From: Diospyros lotus
Taxonomy: Eukaryota > Streptophyta > Magnoliopsida > Ericales > Ebenaceae
Length of the DNA: 64,000 nt
Direction: 5' to 3'
NCBI RefSeq assembly: GCF_014633365.1
Contig: NC_068340.1
Location: 40,076,328-40,140,327, forward strand
In this document: in pieces, positions 57,001-63,488 of the stretch
Position numbering within the stretch: the first letter of the stretch is position 1
Layout: each line of letters opens with the position of its first letter
The notes under the pieces: generated by a model
Seen by the model: only the letters and a program-made list of their open reading frames with translations
Database searches by the model: none
Told to the model about the DNA's origin: nothing
Translations under genes and position numbers: made by a program

Positions 57001-58778
57001 AGAAGAGTAGATAAAAGTACGTCTAATAAGAGAGAGTTCTCCCACCCATAAACAATTGCATGTATTTTCAAGAAGCTAATCTAGATTCGTAGTAAAGGTG
57101 AGTCTTAGCGCAATAGCCTCTCCGCTAAAGAAGGCTAAGGTTGCATACAATTAACCTTCTCCAAAGCTCGCAATGTGGGAGCCTTGTGCATTGCATTCAC
57201 CTGTTTTCCCAGTCTAGATTCACATCTTTGAATAACCCTTTCCCAAACCACTTTACCCTTATGCATGAAGCCAAGTGGTCCTAGAAAAGTTGGAGGGAAA
57301 ATTACTAGGATTTGCCAAAAATAAATTCCATGCGTGTCTTATTAGGTTAAACGCTTGAAAAGGAAAACATAAAGAAGAAGCAATGATACCAACAAGAATA
57401 ACACAAATCATAATATCTAAACTAAATTTAGGAAAAAAAAATCTAGGATAACATTTAGATAAACATAATGACTATATGAAGTACAAAGCATACAAACATT
57501 AAACCCATCTCAAAAACCAAACATCACATGAGAATTCCAATGGAAGATATAGAAATATGATGTATCTAGGTTTGAATGACTCCAACCCAAACATTATGTA
57601 AAATTAAACATGGTTAAATCCAAATTGTCAAATAACTAATTCTCTTTAAAAGAACTAATTTATTGTAGATTAGCACAAAGCCCACTGTTGAGTGGGATGA
57701 GGAGTTTGTGGAGGTGATTCTGGGGAAAGGAAGAAGTGGTGGGCAACCATGGAGGTTTCTGGATTTAATGGAAGCTGAGATGCTTGAAACCACCACTGGT
57801 GTCTCAATGGTGTTGGTTCTTAGCAAGAGCAGCTTGTGGGTTGAAAAAAAGAAAATAGGGAGAAAGAAAATAAAAGGAAAATGAGGGAGAGATGAAGAAT
57901 CTGCATATGCTCTCTTTCAAATTGTGATATTAATGTCTATTCAACTAAAATAATAGTTTTCTTTCCTTTTTATTTCTTCTTTTCATAGCTCTCTTTCAAA
58001 TCATAATATGAGTGACCGAGTCATTAACACATTTAAATGTTCGCAAATTTTGAATTAGTTCTTTACAAGAGATAATCCCACTCGTGCAAGTAAATAAGCC
58101 CTAAATGAACACAAAAAAATCTTTTAGACTTCTTTCATCAAAGAGGAAGAAGAATCAAGAAACCTGGGAATAATTCTGAATTGCTTTGTTGAAGCCCCCG
58201 TGGTAAGCGTGAACTACTTCATCCACCACTTCCTCAACAATATCACTCTGCTCCTTCAGAAACTGGACTTCCCCTTCACGATCTTTGGATGTCAGAATAT
58301 GAACAACGTGGGGCAATGAGTCGAAACGGGCAGCAGCCCAGCTTTCATCTATTCTCGAAAGTTCCTCCTTTAAGAACTGCACATTGATCGAGAATCATAA
58401 AAAGAAATATGATCAACACACTGCCCATAAAGTTAAGATTAGCAAAAGAACAAGTATATAGAGGCAAACAGCTCATCAAAACAGGAAAAACTGGAAACTC
58501 CCAGAATAATTAGCAAATTTCAATCAAAATTTTGTTTTTAAAGGCAATTCAGTTGAGATAGTATTGCATTCCAATTTGGAAATAGTGATTTTTTCTTGTC
58601 AAAGTCAATCTTAGACATCATTATTCTTTAAAATCCAATTCTATTAGCCGGCTCGCAAGGCCAAACAGCGTACAATTATTTCTAGCTCAATTACCAGTGC
58701 AAAAGTGTTATATAACCTTTCACAAAATGCACGTACCGCTTTGTCTCTGGAAACAGGCAACCCATCGAAAATCCCCAT
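15042..58778 (-). CDS. SEC8: Exocyst complex component SEC8 (EXOC4), complete
   Basis: SEC8 is a subunit of the exocyst, the octameric complex that tethers secretory vesicles to the plasma membrane; in plants it serves polarised growth, pollen tubes and cell plates. Exons 1 to 26: 58737-58778, 58164-58376, 50969-51142, 45505-45609, 44277-44386, 43810-43986, 39616-39787, 39410-39516, 38580-38887, 38290-38450, 37975-38090, 34397-34467, 32543-32673, 32406-32455, 27036-27136, 22523-22635, 22210-22317, 19733-19930, 19457-19542, 18553-18748, 18363-18440, 17870-17971, 17682-17756, 15601-15696, 15474-15523, 15042-15129. Total 3228 nt, 1075 residues plus stop, the usual plant SEC8 length, with every phase matching. 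The start [14 protein letters not shown] and the N-terminal Sec8 region ([34 protein letters not shown]) match the family, as does the end [17 protein letters not shown]. Introns after exons 11 and 19 have GC donors. Four LTR elements or relics and several MITEs lie in introns; no exon is damaged. Confidence 0.97.
15697..17681 (-). other. SEC8 intron 23
   Basis: About 2 kb, GT-AG. It contains two long G runs (16647-16666 and 17309-17330). Two stretches (about 16,480-16,600 and 17,010-17,160) share tttcttggtcttcct-like phrases and resemble decayed non-LTR element sequence, but I cannot classify them. No exon was found. Confidence 0.5.
18151..18312 (-). mobile_element. SINE/RTE-type 3' end
   Basis: Begins with a decayed CAA-type tail followed by agcctttatcccactaagtg and gggttggcc, the reverse complement of the conserved 3' end seen in plant RTE LINEs and their dependent SINEs, whose tails are TTG repeats. 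Related copies in this window are at 42275-42387 and 43062-43290. It lies in SEC8 intron 21. Confidence 0.55.
20214..20250. repeat. (GAA)n microsatellite
   Basis: An uninterrupted GAA repeat of about 12 units within SEC8 intron 17. On the SEC8 sense strand it reads TTC, so it is a pyrimidine tract in the pre-mRNA. Confidence 0.9.
21255..21400 (-). mobile_element. Au-like SINE fragment
   Basis: Shows the reversed Au 3' body: a tctctagtgcacgaggctcc motif, a ggggtcaggggag motif and a gtatgcaacctttg motif, matching the element's GGAGC-TTAGTGCAC, CCCCGGACCCC and GCGTACA blocks. The box B end is missing. It lies in SEC8 intron 17. Confidence 0.55.
21679..21705. repeat. C27 homopolymer
   Basis: 27 consecutive C on the plus strand (G in SEC8 pre-mRNA), followed by short C-A units and a long A run. 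It is the longest of the C/G homopolymers here. Confidence 0.9.
22820..23219 (+). other. Unclassified repeat-like flank of element B1
   Basis: Plus-strand reading from about 23,050 to 23,224 is open and highly charged ([31 protein letters not shown]), ends at the B1 insertion site, and sequence resumes at 25763 (attctaggcataaatatagg). This looks like part of an older element that B1 entered, but I recognise no family. It lies in SEC8 intron 15 between exons that splice correctly without it. Confidence 0.3.
23225..23694 (+). repeat. Element B1 5' LTR
   Basis: 470 bp, starts TGATGCAGTCAC and ends TACGTCA. It is homologous to the B2 and B3 LTRs. A (TA)n run at 23489-23512 stands where the siblings have cactataaatatacc, the likely LTR TATA box. 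Confidence 0.88.
23727..25735 (+). pseudogene. Element B1 gag-protease-RT start, broken
   Basis: Gag starts [16 protein letters not shown]. Compared directly with B2, stops arise at 24258 (TGA where B2 has CGA), 24306 (TAG for TGG) and 24534 (TAG for CAG), besides TAA at about 24057. The zinc knuckle [14 protein letters not shown] lies near 24810. The protease motif reads [12 protein letters not shown], with Asn in place of the Ser of B2 ([12 protein letters not shown]). After a frameshift near 25235, a linker and the first RT residues ([19 protein letters not shown]) follow. It is non-functional. Confidence 0.88.
25768..27035. other. SEC8 intron 15, remainder beyond B1
   Basis: The first part (to about 26,100) continues the older repeat that B1 entered and includes an A/G-rich stretch near 25,970-26,020. 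The rest is AT-rich intron without a recognised element or exon, up to the acceptor-side boundary of SEC8 exon 15. Confidence 0.4.
27549..27800 (+). mobile_element. RTE-type LINE 3' end, degenerate
   Basis: Plus-strand sequence matches the conserved end of plant RTE LINE reverse transcriptase: a RWF-x-HV-x-RRP motif (agatggtttgatcatgtaag), an A/G-rich K/R-rich stretch, then ggatagaaataattggcaag and a gaccctagctagtgagatta end followed by a decayed TTG tail. It lies in SEC8 intron 14 upstream of B2 and is not coding. Confidence 0.65.
28117..28631 (-). repeat. Element B2 3' LTR
   Basis: 515 bp, with TGATGC/GCGTCA-type ends. It carries a roughly 29-bp tandem motif (agaatcctaaatcaagtag) in three close copies at about 28435-28525. 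Confidence 0.94.
28595..29479 (-). pseudogene. Element B2 chimeric ORF: linker, foreign segment, integrase C-end
   Basis: 294 residues. Residues 1-20 ([20 protein letters not shown]) continue the protease-RT linker shared with B1. Residues about 21-162 ([18 protein letters not shown] to GRNVFAHVP) have no counterpart in B1 or B3 and I do not recognise them; the segment is Ser/Lys/Arg-rich in its second half. From about residue 163 the family integrase tail resumes ([42 protein letters not shown]). The seam is exact after the codon shared with B1. It is overlapped by the gag ORF end. The foreign part may be captured host exon sequence or an unfamiliar part of the parent element. Confidence 0.75.
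29455..31125 (-). pseudogene. Element B2 gag-protease
   Basis: ATG at 31125 ([18 protein letters not shown]). One TGA at 31009-31011 interrupts it where sibling B3 has CGA; from 31008 the frame is open for 517 residues. It has the retrotransposon gag region ([32 protein letters not shown]), zinc knuckle [14 protein letters not shown] and aspartic protease [13 protein letters not shown] single-base deletion relative to B1 in the cagcttggaaagaagg stretch shifts the frame and ends the ORF at 29455. Confidence 0.9.
31158..31672 (-). repeat. Element B2 5' LTR
   Basis: 515 bp, same length as the partner LTR, with four substitutions. On the minus strand it ends GCGTCA and is followed by the primer-binding site. 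Confidence 0.94.
32674..34396 (-). other. SEC8 intron 12
   Basis: About 1.7 kb, GT-AG. I see AT-rich intron sequence and no recognisable transposon, RNA gene or exon. Confidence 0.6.
34468..37974 (-). other. SEC8 intron 11 with a GC donor
   Basis: About 3.5 kb. Donor GC (gctagt) at 37973-37974 on the minus strand; acceptor ctacag. The central part (about 35,690-36,120) has scattered phrases such as actatcgacag, gttgacaatc and gtcgatagttt that could be remnants of an old LTR-type repeat. No open pol-like frame was found. A C10 run lies at 37344-37353. Confidence 0.5.
40706..40999 (-). pseudogene. Integrase C-terminal fragment of element D
   Basis: 97 residues open. The sequence [23 protein letters not shown] matches the gypsy integrase tail (a D-I/L-P ... 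F-N-V-x-D-L motif) and is followed by an acidic tail, as in element ORF ends. No other pol domain is readable. Confidence 0.6.
41757..41779. repeat. C23 homopolymer
   Basis: 23 consecutive C (G on the SEC8 sense strand) in SEC8 intron 6, within the interior of relic element D. Confidence 0.9.
42275..42387 (-). mobile_element. SINE/RTE-type 3' end inside element D LTR
   Basis: A decayed CAA tail, then agtcctaatcccactagggg and gggttgggtgcatc, as in the other copies of this type. It interrupts LTR homology between aaacccattaaac and caaaatacaaaattcaaaaa. Confidence 0.5.
42454..42886. mobile_element. MITE with about 20-bp inverted ends
   Basis: Left end GGGCTATTTAGTTGTGGAAA; reverse complement of the right end GGCTGTTCAGTTGTGGAAAA. 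The element is 433 bp and AT-rich with no ORF. It interrupts the element D LTR. The target duplication is not clear, so I do not assign a superfamily. Confidence 0.6.
43062..43290 (-). mobile_element. SINE/RTE-type short element with (CAA)n tail
   Basis: A run of CAA units at about 43068-43084, then a tatccagcctttatcccact motif and a tgtggggtcggcta motif, followed by about 200 bp that includes a gtcggctacctaacgtaatc motif and a ttatccgggcttgagaccgg motif. Read on the minus strand it ends in a TTG repeat, the 3' tail type of plant RTE LINEs and dependent SINEs. It lies in SEC8 intron 6, 0.5 kb from exon 6. Confidence 0.6.
44708..45324. mobile_element. hAT-type MITE
   Basis: Flanked by a perfect 8-bp duplication atcatgcc (44700-44707 and 45325-45332), the hAT hallmark. 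Ends are CAGTGATATGAG and, reversed, CAATGTTTAGAA. The subterminal parts contain repeated ggttcagttc / ccggttcg motifs and the centre is extremely AT-rich, without ORFs. It lies in SEC8 intron 4, 180 bp from exon 4. Confidence 0.82.
45963..46614. mobile_element. GC-rich inverted-repeat element with internal tandem duplication
   Basis: Inverted ends of about 45-50 bp: AGTGCGATTTTGTTCACC at the left and the same 18 bases in the reverse complement of the right end, with further inner similarity (GGGGGT/ACCCC blocks). The interior is sharply GC-rich, unlike its surroundings, and contains a CT-rich plus CCGCCGCCGCC unit of about 175 bp twice (about 46060-46195 and 46230-46365). C runs flank both ends (45947-45961 and 46615-46626) and may include a C-only target duplication. 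The ORFs inside are low-complexity and probably not proteins. It lies in SEC8 intron 3. Possible Mutator-like or Pack-type element. Confidence 0.72.
47232..48175 (+). repeat. Element B3 5' LTR with MITE insertion
   Basis: 944 bp, of which about 495 bp is the MITE. Without it, the LTR is close to the 458-bp 3' LTR. It ends acgctacgtca. Confidence 0.88.
47474..47968. mobile_element. MITE nested in element B3 5' LTR
   Basis: About 495 bp. Left end tcgttgttgttaaaatcccg; reverse complement of right end aggtagttaaaatcgggatt. Flanks ttagccaaa (47465-47473) and tgagtcaaa (47969-47977) agree at 7 of 9 bases, consistent with a decayed 9-bp duplication. The inside has repeated ttttacgctt...gagacccccaaa motifs. 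The empty site is visible in the B3 3' LTR and in B2. Confidence 0.72.
48209..48590 (+). pseudogene. Element B3 gag N-terminus, broken
   Basis: Starts [17 protein letters not shown], collinear with B1 and B2. Stops compared with B2: TAA for CAG near 48290, TGA for CGA near 48495 and TAG for TGG near 48555. It ends abruptly at the deletion joint after the KLKVDI motif. Confidence 0.85.
48590..49612 (+). pseudogene. Element B3 integrase
   Basis: Open from 48656. Integrase core [18 protein letters not shown] and [14 protein letters not shown] supply two Asp ligands. The expected Glu in the third motif is Lys ([15 protein letters not shown], about 48940-48985), so the enzyme would be inactive. 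The C-terminal tail follows ([49 protein letters not shown]). No chromodomain is seen before the ORF runs into the 3' LTR. Confidence 0.9.
49549..50006 (+). repeat. Element B3 3' LTR
   Basis: 458 bp, uninterrupted at the site where the 5' LTR carries the MITE (tagccaaatactataaatat). It ends cactgcgtca. Confidence 0.9.
51464..51776 (+). repeat. Element C 5' LTR
   Basis: 313 bp, starts TGTAGGACGAG and ends GTTTCA. It includes a ctgtatatatg TATA-like motif near 51710. Confidence 0.92.
51898..51926. repeat. (CCT)n microsatellite
   Basis: About nine CTC/CCT units in the element C leader between primer-binding site and gag. Confidence 0.85.
51940..54140 (+). pseudogene. Element C gag-RT-RNase H, fused and broken
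   Basis: The gag part ([39 protein letters not shown]) runs in one open frame from 52026 into RT ([58 protein letters not shown]) to 53192, so the protease-integrase deletion kept the frame. RT continues in another frame from 53226, where the active site reads YVVNIIV instead of the usual Y-V-D-D. RNase H ([23 protein letters not shown]) lies at about 53760-54130 with stops at expected Trp positions. Confidence 0.88.
54233..54544 (+). repeat. Element C 3' LTR
   Basis: 312 bp, starts TGTTGGACGAG and ends TATTTCA, directly followed by the target duplication aaacc. Confidence 0.92.
54545..58163 (-). other. SEC8 intron 2, remainder
   Basis: About 3.6 kb between element C and exon 2. It holds a C11 run (54631-54641), an SINE at 57094-57215, and a direct repeat: tgaatccaaaagtcatcttc at about 56515 and tgaacccaaaagtcatcttc at about 56775, with related sequence after each, possibly ends of a short LTR-like repeat. 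No exon was found. Confidence 0.5.
57094..57215 (+). mobile_element. Au-like SINE
   Basis: Plus-strand order: gtgagtcttagcgcaatagc (box A region), aaggttgcatacaattaacc, and a gggagccttgtgcattgcat end, the block order of Au-type plant SINEs. Box B is decayed. It lies in SEC8 intron 2. Confidence 0.55.
58377..58736 (-). other. SEC8 intron 1
   Basis: 360 bp, GT-AG (gtacgt to gtgcag) between the short first coding exon and exon 2. No other feature was seen. Confidence 0.85.
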
Positions 58779-59235
58779 TTCGAACCAATCAGCTGGCCGG
58801 AGATCGTAAACATTAAAAACAAGAAATTCAAATGAGCAAAATTACAACAAACGCAACAACCTCCCTATTTTTTAACCTTTACCCGGAAGTCGGCTGACTC
58901 CCAGAGATCTCAGGGAGTCGGCCGACTCCTTGATCCCGACGGATATGCGAGACGACAATTTAAAAAGGAAAAACCTAGAAGAAGAAGAAGATGAAGCTGC
59001 GACTTCCAGTCCCAGATCTGCGAGTCGACCGAATCCGGATGGATCTGGGAGACGACATGAAGAAATTATAAAATTGAAAAAACATAAGTACTTACCTCGC
59101 GTTGAAGGAGGAAGTAGAGTCACTGATGCAGACTTGAAGCGAGGGGAGAGACGAACAGAGAGAGAGAGAGTGATTGACAGCGCTCGGATAGAGAGACGAG
59201 AGAGAGAGAGTCGAGAACGAGAATGAGATAGAGGA
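58779..59235 (-). promoter_or_regulatory. SEC8 5' UTR with intron and CT-rich leader
   Basis: On the minus strand, about 59235 down to 59096 is a CT-rich leader (repeated CTCTCTC), typical of plant 5' UTRs, ending in cgcgag followed by a good donor gtaagt (GT at 59094-59095). This indicates a 5' UTR intron before the start codon at 58778. The acceptor is not certain; ccggccag ending near 58795 is one candidate. The transcription start cannot be fixed. Confidence 0.6.
58888..58927. repeat. 40-bp near-perfect palindrome
   Basis: Arms agtcggctgactccc (58888-58902) and gggagtcggccgact (58913-58927) pair at 14 of 15 positions, and the centre (gagatctc) is itself palindromic. It lies in the probable 5' UTR intron of SEC8 and could form a hairpin in the transcript. 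Confidence 0.85.
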
Positions 59236-59325
59236 CATGGAAAGAACTGAGAAGAGTTTTTCTTAAAGATTAGTGTAATTTACGAAACTATGCGATGCAA
59301 TCTACAACTCTAAATTTTTCGAATG

Positions 59326-59378
59326 CCACGTCATATGCCAACTCAGTGTCGGTGGCAGTGAGGGTTGAGTTGACGTCA
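59326..59378. promoter_or_regulatory. ACGT-core elements upstream of SEC8
   Basis: CCACGTCA at 59326-59333 and a full palindromic TGACGTCA at 59371-59378, the classical bZIP (as-1/CRE-like) target. They lie about 90-145 bp beyond the probable SEC8 leader. Function is inferred only from the motif. Confidence 0.45.
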
Positions 59379-59442
59379 GTTGGGTCGACCCGCTAGCGTC
59401 GGTGGCAAAAGTAATGCTCCAAATATTACTGCACCAAAATAA

Positions 59443-59895
59443 GGAAAATGCTAGAAAGCCCGATGAATTTATGGACAAATTTATCGAAAGGGGTAAAAAG
59501 ATAATTTTACCCCACGCCCTGCTCTCTCCCTCCCTCTCCTGTGGATTCCCCCCATGTTCTGTCCGTCTCTCCTGCCATGGCCGCCGCCTCACCTCGCCAT
59601 TGTGTCTTATTATCGTCGTCTCGCCTCATCTTCGTTGTCTCTCTGCCATCATCGTCTCGTCTCGCCTCGCCTTACCCTCTCTAACAGTCGCTGCATCTAC
59701 TGTCGGTGAGACGAGGCGGCGATGGCAAAGAAGTGATGCGACAACAGTGAGACGACAGTTATGGCAGTAGAGACACACAGAATAAGGGACAATGGCCAGT
59801 TTTGCAAATTTACAAAATAGGCGAGGGCAAAATCATTTTTTTGCCTTATTTCTGTTAGTCGCTCAATAAGCTCATCAAGCTCTGTAGAACGACTC
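59443..59895. mobile_element. Mutator-like MITE with 9-bp target duplication
   Basis: Perfect 9-bp direct repeat ccaaaataa at 59434-59442 and 59896-59904, the size made by Mutator-like transposases. Ends GGAAAATGCTAGAAAG and, reversed, GAGTCGTTCTACAGAG are weakly similar. Subterminal blocks match better in inverted orientation: ggtaaaaagataattttacc versus ggcaaaaaaatgattttgcc. The interior is GC-rich (ccgccgcctcacctcgcc; gagacgaggcggcgatggc) in an AT-rich setting. It lies between SEC8 and the plastid-protein gene. Confidence 0.78.
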
Positions 59896-59904
59896 CCAAA
59901 ATAA

Positions 59905-61832
59905 TAATAGATGATTTTTTTAATTTTTTTAATAAATAAAATATCACATTATTAATAATATTATCATTAGTCATAACTTCAAATATTATTCTGACAACAA
60001 CAATAAAGGTTAAATTGACATCAATTATGTTAACTCGCTTATCAACTATTATTTATTAATAATTATCAATACGATAATTAGATATCAGATTATATTTATT
60101 ATTGGTATATTAGACAATATTTATTATTTTTAAAACATAAATTAATAATATATACTCTTTATTATTATATTATTCTAAGTAAATACTTATTTTTTTGTTT
60201 TCAAATAATGTCACTAAATAGTGGGTTCTTCCCAAAAATGCATTCAAGTGAATGAATATTTTTCATGTGTTTTTACTTAAAAATTAAAATTTAAATATAT
60301 TAAAAATATTTTATCTCGTTACCTTTAAATAATAGCGGATTTTTAAAACAAAATTATTACTATATTAAGACTTATTTTGTCTAAAATTTATTTAAAATAA
60401 ATTAAAAAACAAACTATAATCATCAAACAAGATTTGAATAATCTTAGATAATAAATAAGTGTAATGTGTGTTATATACGTGTAAATTAAATAATAATTTT
60501 ACGTAAAAAAAATTATTTAAATTTAAGTAAAAAATAAATAAAATGTATATTTAATACAATTGTAAAATTGAATATCTTATAAATAGGTTTGTGTAAGATT
60601 TTAATTTAATTGAAATAATCGAATCGAATTAACTGAAATTGTCAGTTCAGTTTGTTTTCTTTTCTTTTCTTTTTTTAGAAATTTAAGTAAATCGGTTTTA
60701 ATTTGATTTTTGAGTTAAAAATAACCAAACCAACTTAACTTATAAAATGATGTTGTTTTGGCTAGCACTATTGCACACATTGAAGAAGAAAATAAAAGGA
60801 AAATAAGTCTAAAGTTAAAAAAGAAAAACCTAGCCTTAACCATTCGTCTTCAACTTTCCATCTTTCGTTTTTCCCTTTATTCTCAATCTTCAACTGAAGA
60901 TCGTTGTCCTCTCCCATTGGTCATCATCATTCCTGTCATCCTATTTGCTTTAATTGATGACCCTCAAGTTAAACGAAAAATCAAGTTTCATTTGTTTTCG
61001 GCTTTCTTTTTGTCACTCTTTGACTTTTTTTTTGTCACATTTCCTTTCATCTTCGTCCATTGATGTTGTCATCCTTATCTCTTGTCGTCCACCGTTATCC
61101 TTGAGTTTCAATTAAGGTTTTAAGATTTTTTTTATCATTTTTAATTTGTTTGGTTTTTTCAATTTTTTGTTTTTAAGTAAATTTTGAATTTTTAAAGTAA
61201 TTCAATATTTTTAATTATTAAATTTCAATCAGTTTGATTATTAAACTAACTATTTGTATATCCCAACTTATAAATTTTAGATCACGAGTTTAAATCTTAT
61301 TAATATAATTTATTTTTATTTTTCAACAAAATATATAAACAATATTTTAAAAATTCACTTTACTAGTATAAATTTATAACACCACAACAATTTATTTATC
61401 TAATAGTATAGATACATATATGTATTTAGACTTTTATATAAAACATCTTTTATCTATATTATTTATTCTACCATATAAGCATGTGTCTTATTTTAAAGTT
61501 ACGAGATTCTATTAATAAAGCATTTTTTTAAATATTTTTTGTATATTTTGATTAAAAAATAAAAATGAACTATAAACTATATTAACAAAATTTAAACATT
61601 TAACTTATAAATTACAAGCAAATTTTAGATTCTAAACCCTAAATTAATATAATAAATATAAATTATATTTATATTTAGATCATAATAAATAATAAATTTA
61701 AATTAAAAATTAATATAATATAATTTTTTTATTTTAAAATTTACACTTACCTAACAGAGAATGAAAATACAAATAGAAACTGAAGAGTATAACTATAAAT
61801 GAGGGAAGGATAAAGGGCGGAGAGAGACTGCC
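59905..61832. other. AT-rich intergenic region upstream of the plastid-protein gene
   Basis: Very AT-rich with many short ATT/TAA runs. About 60,570-60,740 resembles, in inverted form, the AT-rich block at 13,930-14,420. A TATA-like box tataaat lies at 61794-61800, 33 bp before the start codon at 61833, which would make the 5' UTR very short. The ORF at 60758-61063 has no recognisable protein features. Confidence 0.5.
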
Positions 61833-63488
61833 ATGGCTTCTGCTTCAATCACCCTTCAAGGCCTCTCTTTCCTGCGTTCTCCAAAGCTTTCAGTTCCATC
61901 AAACCCATTTGCAGTTTCAAATGTTTCGAAGTTTTCATCTCCAAAAACTGCCAATTTCATGACGGTCAAGCCCCTTCCCAGAGCATCCTCCGATGGTCTG
62001 CTTTCCTTCGCACTTTCCCTATTTCTATTGCCTTGACTTTGATTCTACAATCTGTTGGCATAGTTGGTTGTTTTTGATACGATTTTATTGCCAGTAGTAT
62101 TGGAAGTCCAATTGAATTATTTTTGAGCGGTTTGTTTCTTCTAGGGCTAAGCATTGTGGTTGGAAAATAACATCCAGAAGCTGTTTTATATTTTTTTCTC
62201 TTTTGTTTTAAATTGAAATTTGGTTTCTGGGTCTATTGTCAAGATGAAGAAATATACTTCCTATTTGCCAAGCCAATTACTGCCATTAAAATCTTAATAA
62301 GGTCCATAGCTGGTAAAGTGGGTTAAAACTGATAAAGTGATTATAGAGTGCAATTAATTTGTTTAAGAGACTAAAAATGTTTTTTTTTTCAGGAAAAGGG
62401 TTAAAAACGAATTTTTTATTTGAGATATGGTTAATTTTTACAATTTCCACGTCCCCCTTATATGGGTTCCCCAAGTGGATAAAAGATGAGTTCTTGAAGT
62501 TCTTAGAATTGATTTATAGACTTAAAAACGGGTATTTGAGTGATAAAATGACCCCAATATATATGCACAATTTGGTTAGGGTGCACTTTGGGTGAATGAA
62601 TTTATGGCAATTATTTGGAATTTTTGACATTTCACATCCTGCAAAATTGATTTGTTTGGAAACATTTTGCCCTAAGTATTTGGATTTGGGCTCAAATCCA
62701 ACCTGATTTTGGACCAAAAGAGTTAAAACATTTGAATGAGTGTTGTTTAAAATGAAAGAAATTGAGGGTGATGCCTTGTTAGTCCTCCTTGTATGCAGGC
62801 ACTATCTCTTGAAAATGTTCCTTATAGATATGACTGAAGGATCAATAAGTAAACTAGGTAGATAGGTCGGTACTATATTGGCATACAACTCCTTTTTGCT
62901 GTTGTTAAATTGTACCAAAATGGTTCTCTTTACATGTGATATTCTCTGAATACCCATACTTCCTTTGAGTGTTATTTCTTTTATAAATTACCTGGATCGC
63001 ACTACAGGGGCTCCTACTGAGTTGATTGAAGATTCCAAGTTTGTTCCTTTGAAAGATGATGATCCTCAATACGGCCCACCTGTAAGTTCTGGTTAGTTCT
63101 TTGCCAGTTTCTATTGATGTTTCCTTTCTCTTGTTGCAGTTAATGTTTACTTCCTTCTGGTCATAGATATAAATGAGAATATAGAAGCATAGATGTAAAT
63201 GCTTGATATAGGTATGTGGTATGTATATTGAGACTGCTACTTTCTATAAGCCTTTTCCATTTTGTTTGCTTCTCTATTTATGAAAAATGTTCAGAGAATA
63301 GAAAGTTTTTTGACATCAATATTACCAAATATGAACTTTCCAGTATTTGAGGAAAAATGAAATTTCAGGATTCTCTCTCAATTTTGGTGAGGATGAGATT
63401 CATATTGTGCAAAAATTGAGAACTGGGATTCTTATATTTCTTGCAGGTTCTATTGTTGTTGGGCTTTGAATTGGAGGAAGCTGTCAAG
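61833..63488 (+). CDS. Probable plastid-targeted small protein, 5' part
   Basis: Exons 61833-61995, 63008-63081 and 63447-63488; phases agree and the frame stays open, continuing beyond the window. The start context gactgccATGG is good. Residues 1-54 (MASASITLQGLSFLRSPKLS..., Ser-rich, few acids, ending near LPRASSDG) look like a chloroplast transit peptide. The mature start is GAPTELIEDSKFVPLKDDD, then PQYGPP and VLLLLGFELEEAVK, a hydrophobic strand followed by an acidic helix start. I do not recognise the family. No further exon could be placed in 63489-64000. Confidence 0.75.

Noticed and set aside
60758..61063. 101-residue plus-strand ORF upstream of the plastid-protein gene
   Set aside because: Hydrophobic and Phe/Leu-rich from AT/CT composition, with no homology I recognise and no splice or promoter support.
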